Shown: one piece after another, positions 1-7,930 of the stretch
Numbering within the stretch: the stretch's first letter is position 1
How the letters are laid out: every line of letters begins with the position of its first letter
DNA from: Lentisphaeria bacterium
GTDB taxonomy: Bacteria; Verrucomicrobiota; Lentisphaeria; Victivallales; Victivallaceae
DNA length: 41,129 bases
NCBI GenBank assembly: GCA_017508385.1
Contig: JAFVZB010000058.1
Coordinates: forward strand, 1-41,129
Direction of reading: 5' to 3'
Program-made: the position numbers and the translations under genes
Notes under the pieces: model-generated
Database searches by the model: none
What the model was told of the DNA's origin: nothing
What the model saw: only the letters and a program-made list of their open reading frames with translations

Positions 1-3
1 ATC

Positions 4-99
4 GGCAGGTTGATTTTGGAACAAAATCAATCTGCCAGGGGTGCAGGGTGCAAACCCTGCCGGGAGATTTTTAAGAGGCAAGCAGCCTCTTAAACTCCC
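4..99. repeat. Cluster of three tandem hairpins
   Basis: Three consecutive inverted repeats with almost no spacing. Hairpin 1 pairs 4-17 with 23-36 (14 bp, one G-T wobble). Hairpin 2 pairs 43-49 with 54-60 around a GCAA loop, a GNRA tetraloop if transcribed. Hairpin 3 pairs 71-79 with 85-93, extended by an outer GGGAG (62-66)/CTCCC (95-99) stem. A CTCCCCATA-like tail (about 97-107) follows, resembling one end of the palindromic repeat at 368-480. The arrangement resembles a short interspersed palindromic (REP/BIME-like) element, but no second copy occurs in this window, so its repeat status is inferred. The element may begin before the window. Confidence 0.55.
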
Positions 100-367
100 T
101 CCCCATACGATGCTGAAACAATAAGGTTTTGCAACAGCCCCTTTTTCTTGCCTGCAATCAGGGGCAGGGCAGGCTGAGCGGTAATTGTAGAGTGTGTTTT
201 CCGCTTCCGCAGCAACACCATTTTACGGCAATAAAAATGCCGGTCGGGTAACTGCAATAATATGCAATTCCCAATCCGGCTTCGTTTGTTACACCGTGGT
301 AAGCTAACAGGTGCGGCGCATCTCTCAAAGGCTCTGTTCCCGACACGGGTAGGTAAAGGTAAATAAA
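100..367. other. Non-coding stretch between two hairpin elements
   Basis: Open frames here overlap one another on both strands, lack recognisable protein motifs and run into the flanking palindromic DNA, so I treat the region as non-coding. Its last part (327-369, beginning AAAGGCTCTGTTCC) recurs almost identically at 31544-31587. That makes it part of the dispersed element family and not unique sequence. Nothing else recognisable was found. Confidence 0.5.
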
Positions 368-480
368 AAAGTTTCCCCGCTTTTCTTGAAAGGGAGAGAG
401 GGGCGCGGGGAGAGAGGGAAAACTTCTTTTCACGGGAAAAGAAGTTTTCCCTCTTTCCCCGCATCATCTCCCCATATCGG
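368..480 (+). repeat. Palindromic dispersed repeat, copy A
   Basis: The core is a long inverted repeat, 405-430 against 437-462 around the loop CACGGG, with one mismatch in the stem. A purine-rich lead-in with CTTTTCTTGAAAGGG precedes it and a GCATCATCTCCCCATA tail follows. Near-identical copies lie at 22978-23096 (inverted), 31815-31929 and, truncated, at 25098-25192 (inverted). Copy A ends a few bases past the 3' end of the MarR gene (minus strand), with the CTCCCCATA end facing that gene, the same geometry as copies B and D. It could act as a 3' transcript end or stabiliser. Confidence 0.85.
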
Positions 481-493
481 GAACAAAGCTCTC

Positions 494-1018
494 TCAAAAT
501 GTCTCTTCTTCGTATCTGGAATCCAGCACACGGCATACAAGACGGCTGGATTCCTCCAGCGATTTGAGCTCTTCTTCGCTGCATCCGTCAAAGAAGTTGA
601 GGATATAATGGTTCAATCGGTCATCGATGTGTTCGGTGCTCTTCTGGGCTCTCGGAGTGAAACTGATTACGATGTTCCGGCGATCCGCAACATCCTCGTG
701 ACGCTCGAGAACTCCCATCTTGACCATCTTATCCACGAAGATCGAAGCCCCGGCAGAGGTCATTCCCGTGACCCTCATGATTTTGGCGAGGTTGCACGGA
801 AGTGAGTGTCTCACCATCATCAGATGGATGAACTGCTGCTGGGGTATCAATCTTGAGTAGTGTCGCCAGTCTTCCTCAAGAAAACGCCGTCTGGTCATTT
901 CGAGCATACGGCACATTTTCTTGAAGACTTCGACCCGCGAGAGCAGGTGTTCCGGTTTTCCGGAAAGTGTATCCTGCTCACGCCTGGCTTTTTTAGTTTT
1001 TTTATTGTTGTTTGTCAC
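494..1018 (-). CDS. MarR-family transcriptional regulator
   Basis: A 174-residue protein with a basic, disordered N-terminus (TNNNKKTKKARREQ) and a winged helix-turn-helix. The recognition-helix region (LAKIMRVTGMTSAGASIFVD) is followed by the wing with the DRRN signature at about residues 113-116, typical of MarR proteins (residues seen, family known). The length suits MarR plus a short extension. The start is a GTG whose last two bases fall in the TGA of the upstream secretin-like gene (GTGA overlap), so translation is probably coupled. As the last gene of a four-gene operon it may autoregulate the secretin-like genes, which is inference. Ligand and operator are unknown. Confidence 0.85.
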   Translation of the reverse strand: MTNNNKKTKKARREQDTLSGKPEHLLSRVEVFKKMCRMLEMTRRRFLEEDWRHYSRLIPQQQFIHLMMVRHSLPCNLAKIMRVTGMTSAGASIFVDKMVKMGVLERHEDVADRRNIVISFTPRAQKSTEHIDDRLNHYILNFFDGCSEEELKSLEESSRLVCRVLDSRYEEETF

Positions 1019-3261
1019 TTGAGGTTCTTGAAATCTTCGTTGACATATTTCTCGACACCGCTGAGACGCTCGATGCGTGCTTCACGGTCATCATCAAGTC
1101 CATACTGCTGGAAGAACATATTTCCGACCTTGCTGGTCATGCCCTTGTTGACACCCTTGACGATCTTGCCGAGTTCCTCACGGATCTCAGCTCCGGCGAA
1201 GGAGTCGGGTCTTGAATACTCAACTCTGGCGAGAACGACCAGCTGTGACTGCTTGATGGACTCAGATTCGGTTGAGAAGACTCTGCCGATGACCGGAAGA
1301 TCTTTGACAAAGGGCAGTCCGGCGTTGCTGCGGACAGACTCTGATTTGCGGATTCCTCCGATGACGAACTCCTGATCGGTGTAGGGCAGCTGGACGACGG
1401 TTGAGGTCTGTGAGCTGCTGCGGCGGGCTGAGCCGTCGGCGTTCCAACCCATGAGGGAGATTCCTGAGAGATCGATCTTCATTGAAGCGGCCTTTCCGGT
1501 GATGACCGGAGTGACCTTCAAGTTGAATTTGAATCCGTCAGTGACCATCGGGTACTGCAGCCAGCCGTGGATGATTCCGGGAGCGGCATCGACGTAGCCC
1601 CAGTTGTCACGGTAGTAGTTGCCGCTGTAACGGTTTCCGTTGGCATCGACGTAACCGGTGAGGTATTTGGTGATCGGACTGGTCTGGGTATTGGCGAGGA
1701 CTGCTGCCTGCTCGGCGGTGAGGGTCTTCATGGTCTTGTTGGCGATAGCTGCCTCAAGAGCAGCCTTGGTGGCTTTGACCTCTGCCGGCAGATAAGCCTC
1801 CGGAATTCCTGCGATCTTGGCGGTAAGTTCAGCGTAGCTTGCCTCGAGGGTGCTGATCGGCACGCCCTCGAAACCGGTGGCGGCACTGACAGGAAGTCCG
1901 GCAGCGAGAAGCTCCTGCTGGGTTTTTCTGGCGATGGCATCGTAGTAGGTGGCGGTGCCGACCTGAGTTCCCATGACACGCATGGTGTAACCGGCTTTCT
2001 GCAGGTAGCTGTTGACTCCCATGCTGCCGAGCATGCTGTTGAGGGTGTTGATCGGAACGATCTTGCTGGTGGATTCACGCAGGATGGTATCCGGATTGGG
2101 ATCGGTGTAAACGAACTCGGTGGTTCCTTCGGCGATGGTCTTGGCACCGGCTTTGTAGAAGGTGCGGTCGTAGAAGAAGCCTGAGTTGACTTCGATTCCG
2201 GAGGTCTTGCGGTTCTGGACGACCAACTCACCCTGAGCAAGGCATTTGGCTTTGCCGATGCTGGTCATGAAGTCCAGATAGCGGGTGTTCCATTTGGGAT
2301 TGAAGTTCCAGTAAGAGGTGCGGTTGCTGCCGTTGTTCTCGATCGCGCTTGAGAAGAAGGTTCCCCAGTTGCGGCGGGCAACGGTACCGGCTGAGAAGAG
2401 ATCGACACCTTCGTTGTTTTTCCAGCTCTGGAAGTCAACACCGATACGGTCGTCGTTCTCGGCGTAGATCTCGAGAATTCTGTAACTGATTTTGAACTCG
2501 GGAATAGCCTTGTCGTACTGCTTGAGCATTTTGCGCATCTCAGCCCAGTTCCACTTGGGAGCCTTGACGATGAGTGCGTTGAGTTCAGCATCGACGGTGA
2601 TCGAGCCGGGAGCGATCTCGAACTGCGGGTCGAGAGCTGAAGAGCCGACGTTGAGCAGCATGTCTCTCAGATTTGCGGCACGGCTGATGCGGGGGAAGTA
2701 GATATGAGCATCGGCATCGGGCATGTAAGTCAGACCGGGTCTGTCGAGAGATGCAACGATACCGTCAATGCCCTTGCCGTCCTTGGAGTCAGCAAAGCGG
2801 TACTCCTCGGCGGAGACCAGAACTGCACCTGCTCCGTCGCTGAATTTGACAGCGGTGACCTGGGCGGGACTGACATTGACACTCTTGGCTCCGACAGCCG
2901 CCTCGAGATAGCTGCGGACAGCGTACGGGTCGGCGTGTTTGAGCATGTAGGGTTTGGTGATAACGAAGGGGTCGTTGTTGTCACGGATGACTTTGACCTC
3001 TTTGGTTCCGTCGCTCACATTGATTTTGAGCTGGGCCTGGACGTTTGACGGAGCATATCCGCCGGTGGCGGCATGGTTGTTGGCTCTCGGAGTTCCGGGA
3101 ATGGCTTGCGGAGTCACAACGACTTCACGTGAAGCTCCGCCGAGTGAGGGCAGGGAGCCGGGAAGAGCGGCAACAGTTGCCGGAGTGCCGGACTGGCATC
3201 CGCTGGCAAGAGACAGCATTGCGGCACCGGCGAGTACGAAAACGAAATTTATCTTATTCAT
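1015..3261 (-). CDS. Secretin-like outer-membrane lipoprotein (type II/III secretion or pilus family)
   Basis: A 748-residue protein with a lipoprotein signal peptide (lipobox LASGC, Cys22). The body has secretin-type repeats: a ring-building segment (about 100-180), a second one ending in LNALIVKAP, and a C-terminal beta domain carrying GLPFVKDLPVIGRVFSTES, which matches the secretin signature (loop G-PF--D-PV-G--F). Residues about 445-530 form an Ala-rich helical insertion not usual for secretins. The 506-residue gene upstream is clearly related (shared segments around W-K-N-x-x-G-V-(D/N)-L), so the pair looks like an ancient duplication. Akkermansia Amuc_1098-type pilus secretins are the nearest known analogue. 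No ATPase or inner-membrane platform gene lies nearby. An outer-membrane channel is the likely role; the substrate is unknown. Confidence 0.75.
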   Translation of the reverse strand: MNKINFVFVLAGAAMLSLASGCQSGTPATVAALPGSLPSLGGASREVVVTPQAIPGTPRANNHAATGGYAPSNVQAQLKINVSDGTKEVKVIRDNNDPFVITKPYMLKHADPYAVRSYLEAAVGAKSVNVSPAQVTAVKFSDGAGAVLVSAEEYRFADSKDGKGIDGIVASLDRPGLTYMPDADAHIYFPRISRAANLRDMLLNVGSSALDPQFEIAPGSITVDAELNALIVKAPKWNWAEMRKMLKQYDKAIPEFKISYRILEIYAENDDRIGVDFQSWKNNEGVDLFSAGTVARRNWGTFFSSAIENNGSNRTSYWNFNPKWNTRYLDFMTSIGKAKCLAQGELVVQNRKTSGIEVNSGFFYDRTFYKAGAKTIAEGTTEFVYTDPNPDTILRESTSKIVPINTLNSMLGSMGVNSYLQKAGYTMRVMGTQVGTATYYDAIARKTQQELLAAGLPVSAATGFEGVPISTLEASYAELTAKIAGIPEAYLPAEVKATKAALEAAIANKTMKTLTAEQAAVLANTQTSPITKYLTGYVDANGNRYSGNYYRDNWGYVDAAPGIIHGWLQYPMVTDGFKFNLKVTPVITGKAASMKIDLSGISLMGWNADGSARRSSSQTSTVVQLPYTDQEFVIGGIRKSESVRSNAGLPFVKDLPVIGRVFSTESESIKQSQLVVLARVEYSRPDSFAGAEIREELGKIVKGVNKGMTSKVGNMFFQQYGLDDDREARIERLSGVEKYVNEDFKNLK

Positions 3262-3284
3262 GATTATTATTCCTCGCTGATGGA

Positions 3285-4805
3285 TTATTTGTCAGCCTCT
3301 TCGGACTTGAAGGGGTTCTCTGTTCTGCGTTTGATACCGGTAGCGGCACTGTCGTGGTTGAAAGCCTCTTTGGAGTCGTTGATGTCAACGATGGTGGCTT
3401 CGGCGGAAACGACGATGTAGGTGCGCTCCTTGATGGTGGTGACGGTGCTGAAGAGATATTTCAGAACCGGAATACGGCAGAGCACAGGAAGTCCGATGGT
3501 CTGCTCGACATCGTTCTCTTTCTCGTAGATGGCGAGGATCTTCTCTTTGCCGAAGCCGAGGGTGGTGGCTCCTGAGAAGAGAGCGGAGTTGCTCAGCTCT
3601 GCACCGGTGTTTCCACGCTCAACAACGCTTTTGAAGTAGAGGGAGTAGTCGAAGATGACTCCGCCGTCTTTGCCGTTGCTCTTGCGTCCGGGCACCTGGC
3701 TGAGACAGACGATCGGGTTGACGACCTTCATTTCGAGCTGCGGCGGATCGGAGTGTTTGGAACCGTCGGCATCCTCGTAGTAGCTCTTGCCGACCACGGT
3801 GCGTCCGAGGACGTTTTTGTTGATGGTCTGGTACTCGGGAGTCATTGACATACGGTAGATGAAGGGGGCGGTATCCGGTGAAGCGGACTGCAGGCGCATC
3901 AGGGCGGCGAGGTCGCTCTTGCTGGCGACGGGAGTGTTGAGCATCATAAGTGAACCGGTGGCAACGACGTTGGCGTTACCTGCCTGCTCGAGGCAGCGGA
4001 TGAAGCTCATATCGAACTGGGGAGCAGTGAAAAATCCGCCGATTCCCCAGCTGTTGGTGGCGATGAACTGAGTTGCTTCGAGCAGCTCATCGACAACCAG
4101 CTCTCCGGCATTGTAACCGACGTTGAGCAGGTTGACTCCGGGACCGTTTTTCCAAGCGAGATAGTCGAAGCCCCAATCCTTGAGGTCGCTGTCACGCAGC
4201 TCATAGTAGTTGACGCGCACGCGAACCTGCGGAATGGGCTGGTCGAGTTTCTCGACCCATGCGAGGGTGCGTTTTGCGGCGGCATCCTGATCTCTCCAGT
4301 AGATAGTGTTGGTTTCGCTGTTGACGAAAGCAGCTCCGGAAGTTGAGGAGATCGAGGAGTTGATGATGGCGGCGATATCCGCAGCCGCACGGTAGCGCGG
4401 AGTGTAGGATACACGGGTGAGACCGGTTCCGGAAATAGTGGAACCGTCATCGCTCTTCTTTGCCGGTTTGCGGTCGAGGGTGGCGATGATTTTGTCAACA
4501 TAGGGCATGAACTCTTTCCCGGTGGAAACCAGAAGAGCGTTGCTCTTGCCGTTTTTGTCGGTCACGACGCTGATGGTCGAGTTCCGGTCGTAGCGGAGAA
4601 TTGCGGATTTGACAAACGCAAGGATCTCGCTGGCACTGGCATTTTTGAGTTCATAGACTTTGCTTTCGAAGCGCACCTGAGCGTCATCCTGACGCAGACG
4701 GATGGTGCGGGTCGAAGCCTTGTCTGCGGCGGCGAAGACGCTTCCGCAGAGTGTCAGGCAAAGGAGCACGGCTCCGAAACGCTGACAAGAGTTGATTTTT
4801 ACCAT
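3285..4805 (-). CDS. Secretin-like periplasmic/outer-membrane protein
   Basis: A 506-residue protein with a Sec signal peptide, predicted cleavage after VFA at about residue 25 and no lipobox. It shows repeated secretin N-type segments (YELKNASASEILAFVKSAI and NALLVSTGKEFMPYVDKII) and a C-terminal segment containing TIGLPVLCRIPVLKYLFST, a recognisable secretin core motif. It is shorter than the downstream 748-residue paralogue and lacks that protein's large insertion. The gene ends 23 nt before its neighbour starts, so the two are co-transcribed. They may form a mixed ring, or one may serve as a scaffold for the other; both are inference. It could alternatively be a non-channel secretin homologue. 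Confidence 0.7.
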   Translation of the reverse strand: MVKINSCQRFGAVLLCLTLCGSVFAAADKASTRTIRLRQDDAQVRFESKVYELKNASASEILAFVKSAILRYDRNSTISVVTDKNGKSNALLVSTGKEFMPYVDKIIATLDRKPAKKSDDGSTISGTGLTRVSYTPRYRAAADIAAIINSSISSTSGAAFVNSETNTIYWRDQDAAAKRTLAWVEKLDQPIPQVRVRVNYYELRDSDLKDWGFDYLAWKNGPGVNLLNVGYNAGELVVDELLEATQFIATNSWGIGGFFTAPQFDMSFIRCLEQAGNANVVATGSLMMLNTPVASKSDLAALMRLQSASPDTAPFIYRMSMTPEYQTINKNVLGRTVVGKSYYEDADGSKHSDPPQLEMKVVNPIVCLSQVPGRKSNGKDGGVIFDYSLYFKSVVERGNTGAELSNSALFSGATTLGFGKEKILAIYEKENDVEQTIGLPVLCRIPVLKYLFSTVTTIKERTYIVVSAEATIVDINDSKEAFNHDSAATGIKRRTENPFKSEEADK

Positions 4806-4856
4806 TTTCTTTTCCTTTTCTATTGTTTAAGAAAAATGTTTATTTCGAGTTGTTTT

Positions 4857-5312
4857 TCAGATGAACTGGAACGCAGTTATCACGGCTGTTTTTTTATCGC
4901 TCATTCCGGTTATGACCCGGAAGAGTATCTCGCTGGTGAATTCCTGACCGTTTCTGTTGTTGACCCGGCGGAAACGCACTTTCCAGATTTGAGGAGTGAG
5001 TGCCTGGAGCTCAAGAGTGGCAAGATAGTGGAAAGAGATCGGCTCTCCGGCTGACTCGATGATTTTTTTGCGGTATTTTTTGAATGCTTCAGTATCGAAT
5101 TTCTTCTGAGTATCCTCAGGGAGCAGAGCTACGAAACCCTTTGCATCGTTGGTGATGAACGCTTTGAGGAGTTTTTCCGCAAGTTCATGCTCGATTTTCT
5201 TTTTTTCCGGAACCTGTTCCGCAGCAGGAAACTCTTTGATTACGGTGCATCCGGTCATCACGGCGACCGAGGTCAGCATGATTACAGGCATCAGCACGAT
5301 TTTTTTTAACAT
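4857..5312 (-). CDS. Small lipoprotein, first gene of the secretin-like operon
   Basis: A 151-residue protein with a clear lipoprotein signal (lipobox VMTGC, Cys22), then a charged helical segment (EKKKIEHELAEKLLKAF) and a compact alpha/beta domain ending ITAFQFI. The overall shape resembles NTF2/DUF4878-like lipoproteins that carry a helix plus sheet (LLKAFITNDAKGFVALLPED), but I cannot assign it firmly. It is the promoter-proximal gene, 51 nt upstream of the 506-residue secretin-like gene. A pilotin-like role in bringing the secretins to the outer membrane would fit the position and the lipid anchor; this is inference, and the sequence gives no direct proof. Confidence 0.7.
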   Translation of the reverse strand: MLKKIVLMPVIMLTSVAVMTGCTVIKEFPAAEQVPEKKKIEHELAEKLLKAFITNDAKGFVALLPEDTQKKFDTEAFKKYRKKIIESAGEPISFHYLATLELQALTPQIWKVRFRRVNNRNGQEFTSEILFRVITGMSDKKTAVITAFQFI

Positions 5313-5377
5313 GGCAAAACCTTTTCTGTTGATAATATTTTTGAACGAAAATGTTTTTCAGTGTTAGACATTTTTAT

Positions 5378-5406
5378 AAAATAGCACTGTTTTTCGCTAT
5401 TTGCAA
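5378..5406 (-). promoter_or_regulatory. Promoter of the lipoprotein-secretin-MarR operon
   Basis: On the minus strand TTGCAA (5406-5401) is followed by a 17-nt spacer and TATTTT (5383-5378), about 65 nt upstream of the lipoprotein start. The -35 hexamer sits in a palindromic ATTTGCAAAT, and very AT-rich DNA lies on the side facing the divergent gene at 5479. It matches the TTGCAA-N17-TATATT pattern seen at other units in this window. Confidence 0.6.
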
Positions 5407-5478
5407 ATAAAAATAAAATAAAAAATGTGAATATGGCGTTATCAGCATGAAACAAAACGTAAAAACGGAGAAAATGTT

Positions 5479-6905
5479 ATGAAAGAAAGAGTTATCCTGT
5501 TGCTTTTTCTGTTGCTTCAACTGCCGCTCTTTGCCGCTGAAGAGGGTTGTACCGCTGAGGGAGTTTGTGCGCTGCCGGGAGCAGATAAAAGCGTTTCCGG
5601 AGTCTATAAAGTGCTCTCACCCGTCGGTGAAAGCAGTGTGCGCAAGTTCAAGTCTCCCGAGCCGCTGAAAACCCTCTCAGGCAAGCGTATCGCCATTGTC
5701 GGCGGCAGTTTTATGGCGAAAATCACCCATTACGAGTTGAAGCGGCTGATACAGCGTGATTATTCCGGAACCCGTATATATGTAAATTCTGCGGACTTGC
5801 CGGAGATACGGTCATCGGAGAAATCCCTCCGCAATACCGCAAAGTCACGGCTCAGCTTGTGGCGGTCAATGCGGTCATGTCGGGGTGTCCTCCTGAGTAC
5901 ATGCCCATACTCATAGCATTCACCCGTGCCATGAGCAACGGAGATTTCCGGCGCACTCTCGCCAGCACCCACGCATGGACTCCGTACTGCTGGGTCAACG
6001 GTCCGCTGGCAAGACAGCTCGGGATAGATTTCTCTCAGGGAGCCATCTCTCACCGCAACAACGCAAGGATCGGACGCTTCATCAATCTTGCCATGCTCAA
6101 TCTTGCCGGATACTATATAAAGCGCAACCGTATGGGCTCATGGGGTTATCTCATGCCGCGGGCTCTCGCCGAGGACGAAAAGAGCACTCTTGCCCTCGGC
6201 TGGCTGCCGTACCACATGCAAATGGGGTACTCCGTTAACGACAACACTGTAACTGCGGCATCGGCACTCAACTGGGGAAACAATCTTGCTCCTGCGACCA
6301 GTTCGCCGGGGAAAATCATGGAGCTTATTGCTCAGGATATAATTGAAAAACAGCAGTTTGCCATCGGCAGCGGAACTCCGTTCGTTTACCGCACGGTGAT
6401 GATTTCCGAAAATGTTGCCCGGGATTTGGCGAAGAAATACCGTACAAAAAATGCTCTTGAGGATGCTCTGGTGCTGAATGCCCGTCAGCCGGTGATGGCG
6501 AGAGCTTACGCCAATTATTACGCCAATCCCGGCAGTGCGTTTGACCCGGCAAAGTATTCCGTCAGCCGTCATGCCGCAGTCATCAGCCGCAAAGAGGGTG
6601 GAAAAGTGACTCCGGTGCCACCCCATCTCGAGTGGATTGGTATGAGTGAAATCCAGACCGTTCCCGTGATGAAAACAGGTAAAACCGCTATCCTCGTCAA
6701 CGGTGATGCCGCCCGCAACAAAGTGATGTGTGTTCCGGGAGGAGGAACGGCGACCATAAAAATAGAGCTGCCTGCAAATTGGAACGCTCTTGTTGCGACC
6801 CGGGGGTACGAGCCGATAGAAAAATTCTATCTGAAAACCTCTCTCAAGCCGGAAAAGAGTCCGGGAAAGTTCAATAATTACCGTAAACGTCCGGGAAGAT
6901 ATTGA
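5479..6905 (+). pseudogene. Secreted protein with VAVNAVMxGCxPEY signature, broken by a frameshift
   Basis: The gene starts with a Sec signal peptide (about residues 1-20, LLLFLLLQLPLFAA) and an N-terminal segment SGKRIAIVGGSFMAKITHYE in frame 1. The reading then has to move back one base near 5790 to continue as CGLAGDTVIGEIPPQYRKVT, AVNAVMSGCPPEYMPI, VNGPLARQLGI and NNARIGRF up to the TGA at 6903-6905. Those motifs belong to a conserved family often found with UGSC-type (seleno)proteins; its reaction is unknown to me. No slippery heptamer is visible at the junction, so a single-base loss (decay or sequencing error) is likelier than programmed shifting. The downstream frame could start at GTG 5859 but would lose the signal peptide. 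Divergent from the secretin operon. Confidence 0.7.
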
Positions 6906-6935
6906 TGTTGAGGAGTTGAAAAATCGCAAAAAAAT

Positions 6936-6964
6936 TTGCAAAATGGTGTTGACGGGTATATATT
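6936..6964 (+). promoter_or_regulatory. rpsD promoter
   Basis: TTGCAA (6936-6941), a 17-nt spacer and TATATT (6959-6964) lie 31 nt after the preceding stop and about 90 nt before the rpsD start. Spacing is optimal for a sigma-70-type promoter. The resulting leader would contain the hairpin at 6978-7020. Confidence 0.65.
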
Positions 6965-6977
6965 AAGAGACAGTCAT

Positions 6978-7020
6978 CCGTTCCGGGCCCCAAATTTTGA
7001 AGGCTTGACACCCGGAGCGG
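6978..7020 (+). promoter_or_regulatory. Leader hairpin upstream of rpsD
   Basis: CCGTTCCGGG (6978-6987) pairs with CCCGGAGCGG (7011-7020), ten pairs including one G-T wobble, around a 23-nt loop. It lies between the promoter and the ribosome binding site (AAAGGG, 7041-7046). Ribosomal protein S4 is a known autoregulator that binds its own leader in several bacteria, so an S4-binding role is possible. No published S4 leader consensus could be matched from sequence alone. Confidence 0.45.
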
Positions 7021-7053
7021 CAATATAAACATAAAAAATGAAAGGGATTGGTT

Positions 7054-7656
7054 ATGCCAACCGCAAGTCGAGCAAAGCACAAATTCTGTCGTCGTATCGG
7101 TAGCTGTCTCTGGGGAGACCCGAAATGTCCGAGCGTGAAGCGTCCTTACGCAGCCGGACCCCACGGAAAAGGCAAAAGAGTGAAGCTTTCCACCTATGGT
7201 GAACTGCAGCTCGAGAAGCAGAAGCTCCGCAACTACTATGCAATCAGCGAGAAACAGCTCCAGATCGCTTACGCCAAAGCCAAGTCAGGCGCCGGTCAGA
7301 CCGACGAGAAGCTCTTCCGCTTCCTCGCCCAGCGTCTTGATGCACTGGTGTACCATGCCGGATTTGCTCCGACCATCTTCGCCGCCAAGCAGGTGGTGAA
7401 CCACGGACACATTCTGGTTGACGGAAAACGTGTTGACCGTTCAAGCTGCTTCATCAAAGAGGGACAGGTCATCAGCATTGATGCTGAGAAGTCACCTGCC
7501 GTTGCTGAGGCTGCCAAAAAGAACAACATCGCCGCTCCCGGCTATCTCGAAGTCGATCTTGACAACCTGAAAGCCACACTGGTGCGCGCTCCGCAGCTTG
7601 ATGAGATTCCTGCAAACATCAAGATCATGCACGTCATCGAGTACTACGCCCGCTAA
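7054..7656 (+). CDS. rpsD: Small ribosomal subunit protein S4
   Basis: A 200-residue protein. The N-terminal S4 domain contains CRRIGSCLWGDPKCPSVKRP and the GPHGKGKRVKLSTYGELQLE segment. The RNA-binding S4 fold at about residues 90-150 shows FRFLAQRLDALVYHAGFAPT and VNHGHILVDGKRVDRSS. Length agrees with the usual 200-210. The start is ATG 7054 with AAAGGG 7 nt upstream; a TTG two codons earlier is less likely. S4 is a primary 16S rRNA binder that nucleates small-subunit assembly. The gene stands alone, outside any ribosomal-protein operon, with its own promoter, leader hairpin and terminator. The C-terminus has an Ala/Lys-rich tail ending HVIEYYAR. Confidence 0.97.
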   Translation: MPTASRAKHKFCRRIGSCLWGDPKCPSVKRPYAAGPHGKGKRVKLSTYGELQLEKQKLRNYYAISEKQLQIAYAKAKSGAGQTDEKLFRFLAQRLDALVYHAGFAPTIFAAKQVVNHGHILVDGKRVDRSSCFIKEGQVISIDAEKSPAVAEAAKKNNIAAPGYLEVDLDNLKATLVRAPQLDEIPANIKIMHVIEYYAR

Positions 7657-7674
7657 CAGGCATATTGCCCGATA

Positions 7675-7707
7675 CAAAAAGCATCCGGAAGACCGGATGC
7701 TTTTTTT
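7675..7707 (+). terminator. Intrinsic terminator of rpsD
   Basis: GCATCCGG (7681-7688), loop AAGA and CCGGATGC (7693-7700) form a perfect 8-bp stem followed by seven T, with an A-run before the stem that can extend pairing. It lies 18 nt after the rpsD stop. Confidence 0.9.
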
Positions 7708-7754
7708 GTTTTGTCTAAACAGTCTGTTTCAGTCAACATCATTTGTTTCTGCCG

Positions 7755-7782
7755 AAAAAAAAAGCCGCCTTGCGGGCGGCTT
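7755..7782 (-). terminator. Intrinsic terminator of the PIG-L deacetylase gene
   Basis: On the minus strand AAGCCGCC (7782-7775) pairs with GGCGGCTT (7769-7762) around a 5-nt loop and is followed by a run of T (A-run 7755-7763 on the plus strand). It sits 20 nt beyond the restored-frame stop at 7802-7804, which supports that stop as the original gene end. Confidence 0.85.
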
Positions 7783-7801
7783 GGTGTGGAGGACTGCGGG
7801 G

Positions 7802-7930
7802 TCAGATGAAGAGTTGACGGAATTTTTCCTGTGATATCATTCTGCCTCCGTAGGGGGAGTATTCGAAGGCTTCGGCGAATTTTATCTCTTTGCCCGCTTC
7901 TCCGTACTGCTCGATGAGCTTTTCACGGTA
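7802..7930 (-). pseudogene. Detached C-terminus of the PIG-L deacetylase
   Basis: In the frame one base away from the main open frame, minus-strand translation continues as REKLIEQYGEAGKEIKFAEA and ends SQEKFRQLFI with TGA at 7804-7802, just before the terminator. The join falls at about 7927, where one missing C would restore ACC-CGT. The extension is rich in charged and aromatic residues like a normal C-terminus, unlike the Ser-run SSSSSTEKRAKR produced by the current frame. The original gene therefore probably spanned 7802-8616. Confidence 0.7.

Noticed and set aside
90..584. Long open frames on both strands across the first 600 bases
   Set aside because: They run through the palindromic repeat and into the MarR coding region in another frame, lack ribosome binding sites and show no protein motif. 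Translation of the hairpin ([12 protein letters not shown]) explains their length.
5401..5440. Plus-strand promoter for the gene at 5479 using the palindromic TTTGCAAA
   Set aside because: No -10-like hexamer lies 15-19 nt downstream on the plus strand; the region is AT-rich and any match would be arbitrary.
5780..5795. Programmed -1 frameshift site in the gene at 5479
   Set aside because: No X-XXY-YYZ heptamer and no evident downstream pseudoknot; a one-base deletion explains the data more simply.
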